Assembly (NCBI GenBank): GCA_044220635.1
Contig: JBGAQP010000018.1
Coordinates: 1 to 64,000 of the forward strand
DNA length: 64,000 nt
DNA from: JBGAQP01 sp044220635
Lineage (GTDB): Bacteria > Pseudomonadota > Gammaproteobacteria > Burkholderiales > Usitatibacteraceae
Direction: 5' to 3'
This document shows positions 19,539 to 28,857 of the stretch, piece after piece. The translations under genes and the position numbers were made by a program. The notes beneath the pieces were generated by a model. That model was not told the origin of the DNA and made no database searches. It saw only the letters and a list, made by a program, of their open reading frames with translations. Position 1 is the first letter of the stretch; every line of letters begins with the position of its first letter.

Positions 19539-19667
19539 ATGATCCGTATCCTTTCCATCCTGGCGGCGCTCGCTGCCGCCTTCGCGCTCTCGGGCTGCAA
19601 CACGGTGGAGGGCGTGGGCAAGGACATCAAGAAGGGCGGCGAGGCGATCGAGAAGGCGGCCAAGTAG
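19539..19667 (+). CDS. Small entericidin-like lipoprotein
   Basis: 42 aa. A lipoprotein signal (MIRILSILAALAAAFALSGC, lipobox LSGC with Cys20) is followed by NTVEGVGKDIKKGGEAIEKAAK, the short amphipathic Gly/Lys helix characteristic of EcnA/EcnB-type lipoproteins. Mature length is about 23 residues. ATG 19539 has AGGGGAG eight bases upstream, overlapping the end of leuC, so it is co-translated with leuC. Entericidins are stress-related envelope lipoproteins, but a role here is not known. A gene of this kind between leuC and leuD is seen in other betaproteobacteria. Confidence 0.82.
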   Translation: MIRILSILAALAAAFALSGCNTVEGVGKDIKKGGEAIEKAAK

Positions 19668-19763
19668 CCGGCGAGGCCGCGTCACCGGGATTCGCGGGCC
19701 TACCTCCGGGGCCGGGAGGCGTTGGCGACCTTGCTGCGGTGCGGCAAGAGGCCGCATCCCCGC

Positions 19764-19769
19764 TATAAT
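19764..19769 (+). promoter_or_regulatory. -10 element of leuD
   Basis: A perfect TATAAT whose last base is only 10 bases before the leuD ATG (19779). The transcript would begin within about four bases of the start codon, that is, almost leaderless. Confidence 0.5.
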
Positions 19770-19778
19770 CGAGCGGTC

Positions 19779-20417
19779 ATGGAAAAGTTCACCGTCCACG
19801 CCGGCCTCGTGGCGCCGCTCGACCGAGCCAACGTCGATACGGACGCGATCATCCCGAAGCAGTTCCTGAAGTCGATCAAGCGCACCGGCTTCGGGGAGAA
19901 CCTGTTCGACGCCTGGCGCTTCCTCGACGTGGGCGAGCCGGGGACGGACCCGCGCAGCCGCAAGCCCAACCCGGACTTCGTTCTCAACCACCCGCGCTAT
20001 CAGGGCGCCACGATCCTGCTCGCGCGCCGGAACTTCGGTTGCGGGTCGTCGCGCGAGCACGCGCCCTGGGCGCTGCAGCAGTACGGCTTCCGCGCCGTCG
20101 TCGCGCCCTCGTTCGCGGACATCTTCTTCTCCAACAGCTTCAAGAACGGGTTCCTGCCGATCGCGCTCGCGGAGCCCGAGGTGGATCGCCTGTTCCACGA
20201 GACGAACGCCCACGTCGGCTTCCGGCTCGTGATCGACCTGCCCGCGCAGACGGTCACGACGCCCGCCGGCGAGGCGTACCGTTTCGAGATCGATCCCTTC
20301 CGCAAGGAATGCCTCATCAACGGCTGGGACGAGATCGGCCTCACGCTGCGCCACGCGGACGACATCCGCGCCTACGAGGAGCGCCGCCGGAAGGCCGAGC
20401 CCTGGATCTTCCGGTGA
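19779..20417 (+). CDS. leuD: 3-isopropylmalate dehydratase, small subunit
   Basis: 212 aa, standard length. Swivel-domain partner of LeuC. Motifs: LDRANVDTDAIIPKQFLKSIKRTGFGENLFDAWR at the N-terminus, NFGCGSSREHAPWALQQYGFRAVVAPSFADIFFSN in the middle (substrate-binding loop). ATG 19779 gives MEKFTVHAGLVAPLDRANVDTD, the family start; upstream in-frame codons are in the intergenic region. It follows the entericidin-like gene by 111 bases and has its own -10 element at 19764. LeuB starts 10 bases downstream. Confidence 0.97.
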   Translation: MEKFTVHAGLVAPLDRANVDTDAIIPKQFLKSIKRTGFGENLFDAWRFLDVGEPGTDPRSRKPNPDFVLNHPRYQGATILLARRNFGCGSSREHAPWALQQYGFRAVVAPSFADIFFSNSFKNGFLPIALAEPEVDRLFHETNAHVGFRLVIDLPAQTVTTPAGEAYRFEIDPFRKECLINGWDEIGLTLRHADDIRAYEERRRKAEPWIFR

Positions 20418-20427
20418 CGGGGCGCCA

Positions 20428-21495
20428 GTGAAGATCGCCCTGCTGGCCGGAGACGGCATCGGTCCGGAGATCCTTCGCGAGGCGGTGCGCGTTCTCGACG
20501 TCCTGCGCGCCGAGGGCGTGCCCATCGAGACCGAGGAGGCGCCCATCGGCGGCGCGGCCTACGATTCCGCCGGCGACCCGTTGCCGGCCGCCACCCTCGA
20601 CCTGGTGATGGCCGCCGACGCGGCGCTCTTCGGCGCCGTCGGGGGACCGCGGTACGACGCGCTGCCGCGCGACAAGCGCCCCGAGAAGGCGATCCTGGGG
20701 CTGCGCAGGGAGTGCGACTTCTTCGCGAACCTGCGCCCGGCCACGGTGTTCCCGGAGCTCGCGGAGGCCTCGACGCTCAAGGCCGAGGTGGTCTCGGGGC
20801 TGGACGTGATGATCGTGCGCGAGCTCACCGGCGACATCTATTTCGGCGAGCCCCGAGGCATCACCGGCGAGAAGGGCGGCCGCGTCGGCTTCAACACCAT
20901 GCGCTACACGGAGCCCCAGATCCGCCGCATCCTGCACGTGGGGTTCCGGACGGCGCGCGCCCGCGGCGGCCGGCTCACCTCCGTGGACAAGATGAACGTG
21001 CTCGAGACCACCCAGCTCTGGCGCGACATCGCCGAGGAGATCGCCCCGGAATACCCGGACGTGAAGCTCTCCCACATGCTCGTCGACAACTGCGCCATGC
21101 AGCTCGTGCGCAACCCCCGGCAGTTCGACGTGATCGTGACGGGCAACATGTTCGGGGATATCCTGTCCGACGAGGCCTCGATGCTCACCGGCTCGATCGG
21201 GATGCTGCCCTCGGCCTCGCTCGACGCGAACGGCAAGGGGCTCTACGAGCCGATTCACGGCTCGGCGCCGGACATCGCGGGGCGGGGGGTCGCCAACCCG
21301 CTCGCGACGATCCTGTCGGCGGCGATGATGTTCCGCTACACCTTCGGCCGCGCCGACCTCGCCGAGCGCATCGAGCGGGCCGTGCGCGCCGCCCTGGCCT
21401 CGGGGCTGCGCACGGCCGACATAGCGTCCGGGGGCGCCCGGGCGGCCTCCACGGCCGAGATGGGCGCGGCGGTGGCCGAGGCACTCAGGAATTGA
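20428..21495 (+). CDS. leuB: 3-isopropylmalate dehydrogenase
   Basis: 355 aa. NAD-dependent oxidative decarboxylation of 3-isopropylmalate to 2-oxoisocaproate. Motifs: LAGDGIGPEI at the N-terminus, the substrate-binding FFANLRPA and VRELTGDIYFGEPRG, and the catalytic and metal region VDNCAMQLVRNPRQFDVIVTGNMFGDILSDEASMLTGSIGMLPSASL. The start is a GTG at 20428, ten bases after the leuD stop. Followed by asd 19 bases later; the leu-asd order is a hallmark of betaproteobacteria and gammaproteobacteria. Confidence 0.97.
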   Translation: MKIALLAGDGIGPEILREAVRVLDVLRAEGVPIETEEAPIGGAAYDSAGDPLPAATLDLVMAADAALFGAVGGPRYDALPRDKRPEKAILGLRRECDFFANLRPATVFPELAEASTLKAEVVSGLDVMIVRELTGDIYFGEPRGITGEKGGRVGFNTMRYTEPQIRRILHVGFRTARARGGRLTSVDKMNVLETTQLWRDIAEEIAPEYPDVKLSHMLVDNCAMQLVRNPRQFDVIVTGNMFGDILSDEASMLTGSIGMLPSASLDANGKGLYEPIHGSAPDIAGRGVANPLATILSAAMMFRYTFGRADLAERIERAVRAALASGLRTADIASGGARAASTAEMGAAVAEALRN

Positions 21496-21514
21496 CCCAG
21501 CGATCGGAACGACG

Positions 21515-22699
21515 ATGAGAACCGTAGGAATCGTAGGCTGGCGCGGCATGGTGGGCTCCGTCCTCATGGAGCGCATGCGCGCGGAGGGCGACTTCGACCA
21601 TGTCGAGCCCGTCTTCTTCACCACCTCGAACGTGGGCGGCACGGGGCCGGACATCGGCCGCCCGGTGGGGCCCCTGAGGGACGCGAACGACCTCGCCGGG
21701 CTCGCCGCGAACGACATCCTGATCACCTGCCAGGGCGGGGACTACACCAAGTCCGTCTTTCCGAAGCTGCGGGCCGCGGGCTGGAAGGGCTACTGGATCG
21801 ACGCGGCCTCGGCCCTGCGCATGGAGAAGGACGCGGTCATCATCCTCGATCCCGTGAACCGCCCGGTGATCGACCGGGCTCTCGCGGCGGGCGTGAGGAA
21901 CTACATCGGCGGCAACTGCACGGTGAGCCTCATGCTCATGGCGATCGACGGGCTGCTGAAGGCCGACCTCGTCGAATGGGTGTCGGCGATGACCTACCAG
22001 GCTGCGTCGGGCGCGGGCGCACAGAACATGCGCGAGTTGCTCCAGCAGATGGGCGAGGTCCATTTCGCCGCGCGGGCGCTCCTCGAGGACCCCGCCTCGG
22101 CCATCCTCGAGATCGACCGCGAAGTCGCCGGGATCCTGCGCGACGAGAGCTTCCCCACCGAGCATTTCGGCGTGCCGCTCGCGGGTTCGCTCCTGCCGTG
22201 GATCGACAGCGACCTCGGCAACGGCCAGAGCCGGGAGGAGTGGAAGGGCCACGCCGAGACCAACAAGATCCTCGGGCGCGAGGAGGCCGGCGCGATCCCC
22301 GTGGACGGCCTGTGCGTGCGCGTGGGCGCGATGCGCTGCCACAGCCAGGGACTCACGATCAAGCTGCGCCGCGACCTGCCGGTCGCGGAGATCGAAAGGC
22401 TGCTTGCCGGGGGCAACGACTGGGTGCAGGTCGTCCCGAACCGGCGCGAGGAAACGCTCGCGCGGCTCACTCCGGTGGCGGTGACCGGGACCCTGGACGT
22501 GCCCATCGGGCGCCTGCGCAAGCTGCGCATGGGCGGCGAATACCTTTCGGCCTTCACGGTCGGGGACCAGCTCCTGTGGGGAGCCGCCGAGCCCCTGCGC
22601 CGGATGCTCCGGATCCTGCTGGACCACCTTCGGGGGGCCCGTTCCCCCGGAGTTTCCTCCGGGAGGCCGGAAAAAATGGTTGAAAAACTTTCCACTTAA
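21515..22699 (+). CDS. asd: Aspartate-semialdehyde dehydrogenase
   Basis: 394 aa, about 20 longer than usual because of a polar C-terminal tail (ARSPGVSSGRPEKMVEKLST). It reduces aspartyl phosphate to the semialdehyde, the branch point to Lys/diaminopimelate, Met and Thr. NADP-binding GWRGMVGSVLMERM at the N-terminus; catalytic Cys135 in GGNCTVSL; catalytic His in RCHSQGLTIKL. The extra tail covers the AT-rich promoter region of fimV, so it may reflect stop-codon position rather than function. A weak hairpin (22646-22663) without a T tract lies inside the 3' end. Confidence 0.96.
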   Translation: MRTVGIVGWRGMVGSVLMERMRAEGDFDHVEPVFFTTSNVGGTGPDIGRPVGPLRDANDLAGLAANDILITCQGGDYTKSVFPKLRAAGWKGYWIDAASALRMEKDAVIILDPVNRPVIDRALAAGVRNYIGGNCTVSLMLMAIDGLLKADLVEWVSAMTYQAASGAGAQNMRELLQQMGEVHFAARALLEDPASAILEIDREVAGILRDESFPTEHFGVPLAGSLLPWIDSDLGNGQSREEWKGHAETNKILGREEAGAIPVDGLCVRVGAMRCHSQGLTIKLRRDLPVAEIERLLAGGNDWVQVVPNRREETLARLTPVAVTGTLDVPIGRLRKLRMGGEYLSAFTVGDQLLWGAAEPLRRMLRILLDHLRGARSPGVSSGRPEKMVEKLST

Positions 22700-22707
22700 G
22701 AGATAAT
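22680..22707 (+). promoter_or_regulatory. Sigma-70-type promoter of fimV
   Basis: TTGAAA (22680-22685), 16 bases, then GATAAT (22702-22707): 5/6 and 5/6 matches. The -35 is inside the last codons of asd. The predicted leader to the fimV ATG is about 77 bases. A second, weaker candidate (TTGAAA at 22726, TGTTAAGCT at 22746) lies downstream. Confidence 0.55.
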
Positions 22708-22790
22708 GTGACAATCCGGGTGAGGTTGAAACAATAACTCCCTGATGTTAAGCTACTTTCACCAGTCTTCCGGATTGGGACGGGCATGAC

Positions 22791-25343
22791 ATGGCGAGGA
22801 TAATCAAAAACGGGGTGGCCCTTGCGCTGCTCCTGGTGGCCTCGGTCGCGGCGCACGCTGCCGGCCTCGGCAAGCTCACGGTCAGTTCGGCGCTCGGCCA
22901 GGTCCTGAACGCGGAGATCGATCTCGTCTCGCTGCAGCCCGGCGAGCTCGAGTCGCTGACCGCGCGGGTGGCCGGACCGGAGGCGTACCGCGACGCTCGG
23001 ATCGAGTATTCCTCGTCCTTGCGGCTGCTGCGTTTCTCGGTCGAGAAGCGCCCGAGCGGGCAGCCCTTCCTCAAGGTGACGAGCGTCGCGCCGATCAACG
23101 AACCGTTCGTCGACGTCCTGATCGAGGTGACCTGGCCCGCGGGCCGGATCCAGCGCGAATACCCCATCCTCCTCGACCCGCCAGGGTTCGCCGAGGCGCG
23201 CGTCGCGCCCGCCGCGGCGCCCCCGCCACCGGCTCCCGTGAGCCGGGTCGAAACGCCGCCGGCCGCCGCGCCGGCGGTGGCGCCTTCGAGCCCCGCCGCG
23301 GAGGCTCCGGCGGCCGCGGCCGCGCCTTCGGCGAAGGCCGAGTTGCCCTCGACCGGGCTCGTCGAGACGCCCGCCGGGTCGGGCGAGACCTACGGCCCGG
23401 TCCAGAAGGGCGAGACGCTGCGCAAGATCGCCGGCGAGGTGAAGCCCTCGAGCGTGAGCATGGAACAGATGCTCGTGGCGCTCTATCGCGAGAACCAGGC
23501 GGCGTTCATCGACAACAACATGAACCGCCTCAAGGCCGGCCAGATCCTCAAGGTGCCCATGGAGGGCGAGATCGCGAAGATCGAGGAGAAGGAAGCCAAC
23601 AAGGAGATCCGCACCCACGTCTCCAACTGGAAGGCCTACCGCGAGCAGCTCGCGGGGGGCGTGGGCATGATCCCGCCGAAGCCCGAATCGTCGCAGGCCG
23701 CCGCCGGGAGGGTGACGAGCGCGGCGGTGTCGCCGCCGGCACCCCCGGCCGCCGAGTCGAAAGACGTTCTCAAGCTCTCGAAGTCCGACGCAGCCAAGGG
23801 CGCGGTGGCGGGCAAGGCCGGAGGCGCTTCCCAGGATCGCCTCAACGCCCTGCAGGAAGAGGTGACCGCGAAGGACAAGGCGCTGAAGGAAGCGCAGTCG
23901 CGCGTCGCCGACCTCGAAAAGCAGATTCGCGACATGCAGCGCCTGCTGGACCTCAAGGCCGGCGCTCCGGCCAAGCCCGCGGAGCCGCCGAAGGTCGCCG
24001 AGGCGAAGCCCGCGGAAGCTCCCAAGCCCGTCGAGGCACCGAAGCCCGCGGAACCGCCGAAGGTCGCGGAGCCGGCGAAAGTCGCGGAGGCGCCCAAGCC
24101 CGCAGAGCCGCCGAAGGTTGCCGAAGCGCCCAAGCCCGCCGAAGCTCCGAAGCCCGCGGCCGCGCCGAAGAAGGCACCCGCCCCGCCCCCGCCGCCGCCC
24201 AGCCTGATGGACGAGCTCCTCGACAATCCCGCCTACATCGCGGCGGGCGCGGGAGGCATCGGCCTGCTCGGGCTCGGGGCATTCCTCCTGGCCCGGCGAC
24301 GAAAGGCCAGGGCTGAGGCGGGACCTTCGAGCTCGATGACGAGCGCCTTTCCCTCCGACCTCAAGCCCAACACGGTGACGGGAAAGTCGGGCGGTGGTCT
24401 GGTGGACACCGGGAACAGCTCGTTCCTCACCGATTTCGACAAGACGGGACCCGGCACGATCGACACCGACGAGGTCGACCCGGTCGCCGAGGCCGAGGTC
24501 TACATCGCTTACGGCCGCGACGCGCAGGCCGAGGAGATCCTCAAGGAAGCGATGGCCCGGGACAAGACCCGGCACGAGATCGCCCTGAAGCTGCTCGAGA
24601 TCTACCACGCGCGCAAGAGCGCGACCGCGTTCGAGACCGTCGCGAAGGAACTGCGCGGCGCCGTGGGCGAAGGAAGCCCGCTGTGGCAGAAGGCCGCCGC
24701 CATGGGCGCCCAGATCGACCCCGCCAATCCGCTCTACGGCGGTGCCGCTGGCGGGGCGGGCGCGGAGTTCGTGGCTTCCGCACCGGCCGCCCCGCCGCGA
24801 CCGGACCTCGACTTCGACATCGCGGGCGGCGGGGCGCAGGCCGCCGAGTCGAGCGCCCCGGAGCCGAGCTTCGACCTCGACCTCGACACTCAGAAGTCCG
24901 CGCCGGCGACCGACCTTCCCGTCGAGTCGGCCTCGGCCCTCGATTTCGACATCGCGCCCTCGGCGCCGGCCGTCGACGTCTCGCTCGAGGCGCCGAAGGA
25001 GGAGAAGCCGTCCTTCGACTTCGACCTCTCGGGACTCGATTTTCCCGGCGGCAAGGCGGCGACTCCCGCGGCCCCCGCCGCCCCCGCGGCACCGGACCTC
25101 GCGTTCGAATTCGACAAGACGCTCGCTCCGGGCGCAGGGGCCGCCGCGCCCAACCTCACCGACTTGAGCCTGGAAGCGGGCGGCGGGGCCTCGGCGGAAT
25201 CGGTCAACACGAAGCTCGAGCTCGCGAAGGCCTACCTCGAGATCGGGGACAAGGACGGCGCCCGGGAGATCCTCCAGGAAGTCGTGAAGGAAGGCTCGGC
25301 CGCGCAGAAGGACGAGGCGCAGAAGCTCATCGCCTCGCTCTGA
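22791..25343 (+). CDS. fimV: FimV-type peptidoglycan-binding inner-membrane protein
   Basis: 850 aa. Signal peptide 1-23; conserved FimV N-terminal domain about 24-135 (LGKLTVSSALGQVLNAEIDL); LysM near 200-258; coiled coil about 346-390; a repeat region (391-465) of PKPAEAPKVAE-type units; a single membrane helix about 481-501 followed by RRRK; an acidic, periodic cytoplasmic region; and a C-terminal TPR-like helix pair (TKLELAKAYLEIGDKDGAREILQEVV). FimV/TspA-type proteins organise polar assemblies such as type IV pili in relatives such as Pseudomonas. The -10/-35 at 22680-22707 gives it its own promoter, and a terminator follows at 25369. No pilus genes are present in the window. Confidence 0.92.
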   Translation: MARIIKNGVALALLLVASVAAHAAGLGKLTVSSALGQVLNAEIDLVSLQPGELESLTARVAGPEAYRDARIEYSSSLRLLRFSVEKRPSGQPFLKVTSVAPINEPFVDVLIEVTWPAGRIQREYPILLDPPGFAEARVAPAAAPPPPAPVSRVETPPAAAPAVAPSSPAAEAPAAAAAPSAKAELPSTGLVETPAGSGETYGPVQKGETLRKIAGEVKPSSVSMEQMLVALYRENQAAFIDNNMNRLKAGQILKVPMEGEIAKIEEKEANKEIRTHVSNWKAYREQLAGGVGMIPPKPESSQAAAGRVTSAAVSPPAPPAAESKDVLKLSKSDAAKGAVAGKAGGASQDRLNALQEEVTAKDKALKEAQSRVADLEKQIRDMQRLLDLKAGAPAKPAEPPKVAEAKPAEAPKPVEAPKPAEPPKVAEPAKVAEAPKPAEPPKVAEAPKPAEAPKPAAAPKKAPAPPPPPPSLMDELLDNPAYIAAGAGGIGLLGLGAFLLARRRKARAEAGPSSSMTSAFPSDLKPNTVTGKSGGGLVDTGNSSFLTDFDKTGPGTIDTDEVDPVAEAEVYIAYGRDAQAEEILKEAMARDKTRHEIALKLLEIYHARKSATAFETVAKELRGAVGEGSPLWQKAAAMGAQIDPANPLYGGAAGGAGAEFVASAPAAPPRPDLDFDIAGGGAQAAESSAPEPSFDLDLDTQKSAPATDLPVESASALDFDIAPSAPAVDVSLEAPKEEKPSFDFDLSGLDFPGGKAATPAAPAAPAAPDLAFEFDKTLAPGAGAAAPNLTDLSLEAGGGASAESVNTKLELAKAYLEIGDKDGAREILQEVVKEGSAAQKDEAQKLIASL

Positions 25344-25368
25344 TCCGGATGCTGTTGCAGGTCGTCTG

Positions 25369-25398
25369 ATTGGCGGGGGCAACCCCGCCAATTTCTTT
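25369..25398 (+). terminator. Intrinsic terminator between fimV and truA, with GCAA tetraloop
   Basis: A 10-bp perfect stem (25369-25378 with 25383-25392, core TGGCGGGG/CCCCGCCA) closes a GCAA loop of the stable GNRA type and is followed by TTCTTT. It lies 13 bases before the truA ATG, so it would attenuate or end transcription from fimV before the trp genes. Confidence 0.75.
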
Positions 25399-25411
25399 CG
25401 GGCTCCCTCCC

Positions 25412-26203
25412 ATGCGCATCGCCCTTGGCCTCGAGTACGACGGTTCGGCCTTCTGCGGCTGGCAGGCTCAGCCCGGCGGTTGCGGCGTCCAGGACCACCT
25501 CGAGCGCGCGCTCGCGACCATCGCCGGCGCGACGGTGGCGCTTACCGCGGCGGGGCGCACCGACGCCGGGGTTCACGCGACGGCGCAGGTCGCGCACTTC
25601 GACGCCACGGCCGAGCGGCCGCAGACCGCCTGGGTGCGCGGGACCAACTCCTCGCTCGACCCGAGGGTGCGCGTACTCTGGGCGCGGGAGGTCCCCGAGA
25701 GCTTTCACGCGCGCTACGGCGCCCGCTCGCGCACCTATCGCTACTTCCTGCTGAACGAGCCCGTCGCTCCCGCCGTGCTGCACGGGCGCGTCGGCTGGTT
25801 CCACCGGCCGCTCGACGCAGCGGCGATGGCCTCGGCCGCGCGCGCCCTGGTCGGCGAGCACGACTTCAGCGCCTTCCGCGACGCCGAATGCCAGGCGAGG
25901 AGCCCGGTGCGCCGACTCGACGAAGCGACCGTCCAGCGCTCCGGAAACCTCGTCGTGTTCACCTTTCGCGCCAACGCGTTCCTGCACCACATGGTGCGCA
26001 ATCTCGTGGGATCCCTCGTCGACGTCGGCGCGGGCCGGCACCCCCCCGATTGGGTCGCGGAGCTGCTCGCCGCGCGCGAGCGCAGCCGCGCCGCGCCCAC
26101 CTTCGCCGCCGCCGGGCTCTACCTCACGGGCGTCGAGTATGATCCCGGGTACGCTCTGCCCGCCTTCCGCTCCCAGCCGCTGATGGTTCCCGACGCGCCA
26201 TGA
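25412..26203 (+). CDS. truA: tRNA pseudouridine synthase A
   Basis: 263 aa, standard size. It makes pseudouridine at positions 38-40 of the tRNA anticodon arm. The catalytic Asp is in AAGRTDAGVHA, and the family motifs LEYDGSAFCGWQ, FHARYGARSRTYRYFL and FLHHMVRNLVGSL are present. ATG 25412 is taken because it gives MRIALGLEYDGS; an in-frame extension upstream to 25370 runs through the terminator hairpin. It overlaps trpF by 4 bp (ATGA). Confidence 0.95.
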   Translation: MRIALGLEYDGSAFCGWQAQPGGCGVQDHLERALATIAGATVALTAAGRTDAGVHATAQVAHFDATAERPQTAWVRGTNSSLDPRVRVLWAREVPESFHARYGARSRTYRYFLLNEPVAPAVLHGRVGWFHRPLDAAAMASAARALVGEHDFSAFRDAECQARSPVRRLDEATVQRSGNLVVFTFRANAFLHHMVRNLVGSLVDVGAGRHPPDWVAELLAARERSRAAPTFAAAGLYLTGVEYDPGYALPAFRSQPLMVPDAP

Positions 26204-26824
26204 AGCCCGAGCGCACGCGCATCAAGATCTGCGGGATCCGCGAGCCGGAGCACGCGCGCCTCGCGGCTGCCGCCGGCGCCGACGCGATCGGCCTCGTGTT
26301 CCACGCGAAGAGCCCGCGCCGCGTCGAGCCGGCGCGGGCGGCCGAGATCGCCGCCTCGCTCCCCCCCTTCACCCTCGCCGTGGCGCTCTTCGTCAATGCC
26401 CCGCGAAGCCTCGTGGACGAGGTCCTGGCGCAGGTTCCCGTCGACCTGCTGCAGTTCCACGGCGACGAAAGCCCCGAATACTGCGCGGCCTTCGGGCGCC
26501 CTTTCCTCCGGGCGGTGCGAATGGAGGAGGGGGCCGATTTGCTAGAATATGCGCGCCGGTTCTCCCGCGCGAAGGCCCTGCTCCTCGACGCCCATGTGCC
26601 GGGAGAGCCGGGCGGAACGGGCCGCAGCTTCGACTGGACGCGCATTCCCCGAGACCTCCCCATCCCCATCGTCCTGTCCGGCGGCCTCGATGCGGCCAAC
26701 GTCGGCAGGGCGATCCGCGAGGTCGGTCCCTGGGCGGTGGACGTCTCGAGCGGCGTCGAGCGGGAGAGGGGCGTGAAGGATCCCGACCGGATCCGGGAAT
26801 TCATTCGGAGCGTTCGCCTTGAAG

Positions 26825-26841
<17 letters not shown>
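26200..26841 (+). CDS. trpF: Phosphoribosylanthranilate isomerase
   Basis: 213 aa. Third step of tryptophan synthesis, an Amadori rearrangement on a TIM barrel. The catalytic Cys is in IKICGIREP and the Asp is in LLDAHVPGEPGGTGRSFDW; LFVNAP and LSGGLDAANVGRAI mark the phosphate site. It begins with a 4-bp overlap on truA and ends 17 bp inside the trpB frame. An AT-rich stretch with rare codons (TTG CTA GAA TAT at 26539-26550) contains a promoter-like TGCTAGAAT. Confidence 0.96.
26540..26548 (+). promoter_or_regulatory. Internal extended -10 element in trpF
   Basis: TGCTAGAAT (TGn plus a 5/6 hexamer) lies in the middle of a GC-rich gene and forces the rare codons TTG, CTA and TAT. It is about 280 bases upstream of trpB and could allow trpBA-accD transcription independent of truA-trpF. 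No -35 is visible. Confidence 0.4.
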
Positions 26842-28018
<1,177 letters not shown>

Positions 28019-28025
28019 GGCGCCC

Positions 28026-28841
28026 GTGAGCCGGATCGCCGCCACCTTCGAGAAGCTGCGCGCCGCCGGCCGGCCCGCGCTGATCCCCTTCGTCACCGCG
28101 GGCGATCCCTCGCCCGCGCAGATGCCCGCGATCCTCGAGGCCCTGGTGGCCGGCGGCGCCGACGTGATCGAGCTGGGCGTGCCGTTCTCGGACCCCATGG
28201 CCGACGGGCCGGTCATCCAGCGCTCCTCGGAGCGCGCGCTCAAGCAGGGCACGACCCTTCGGGAGGTCCTCGCCATCGTCGAGCGTTTCCGGCGCCGCGA
28301 CGCCACCACGCCGGTCGTGCTCATGGGCTACGCCAACCCGATCGAGCGCATGGGCCTCGCGGCCTTCGTGGCCGCCGCGCGCGCGGCCGGCGTCGACGGG
28401 GTGCTGGTCGTCGACCTGCCGCCCGAGGAGAGCGGCCCCTGGCTCCAGGCGCTCGAAGGCTCGGGCATCGACCCGATCTTCCTCCTCGCCCCGACCTCGG
28501 GCCCGGAGCGCATCGACCTCGTCGCGGGCGTCGCCCGGGGCTACATCTACTACGTCTCGCTCAAGGGCGTGACGGGCGCGGCGAACATCGACACGGGCGA
28601 GGTCGAGGCGATGCTCGGGCGCATCCGCGCGCGGACCCGGGTGCCCGTGGGCGTGGGATTCGGCATCCGCGACGGCGCCACCGCGGCCCGGGTGGCGGCG
28701 TTCGCCGACGCCGTGGTCGTCGGCAGCCGATTCGTGCAGGACCTGGCGGAGGCGCCGCCGGGCGAGGCCGCCGAGCGCGCCCGCGCGATCGCGCGCGAGT
28801 TCCGCGAGGCGATGGACGCGCGCCGCAAGGCGCTCGCCTGA
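28026..28841 (+). CDS. trpA: Tryptophan synthase, alpha subunit
   Basis: 271 aa, GTG start with GAGG just upstream. It cleaves indole-3-glycerol phosphate to indole, which is channelled to TrpB. Catalytic Glu in VIELGVPFSDPMADGPVIQ; catalytic Asp in VLVVDLPPEES; phosphate loop in VGFGIRDGATA and VVVGSRFVQ. Directly follows trpB and precedes accD by 16 bases, the usual betaproteobacterial order. Confidence 0.97.
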   Translation: MSRIAATFEKLRAAGRPALIPFVTAGDPSPAQMPAILEALVAGGADVIELGVPFSDPMADGPVIQRSSERALKQGTTLREVLAIVERFRRRDATTPVVLMGYANPIERMGLAAFVAAARAAGVDGVLVVDLPPEESGPWLQALEGSGIDPIFLLAPTSGPERIDLVAGVARGYIYYVSLKGVTGAANIDTGEVEAMLGRIRARTRVPVGVGFGIRDGATAARVAAFADAVVVGSRFVQDLAEAPPGEAAERARAIAREFREAMDARRKALA

Positions 28842-28857
28842 GCGCCGGGGTCCCGCC

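Noticed and set aside
22646..22663. Hairpin at the end of asd as terminator
   Set aside because: Seven-bp stem inside the coding region, followed by purines rather than a T tract.
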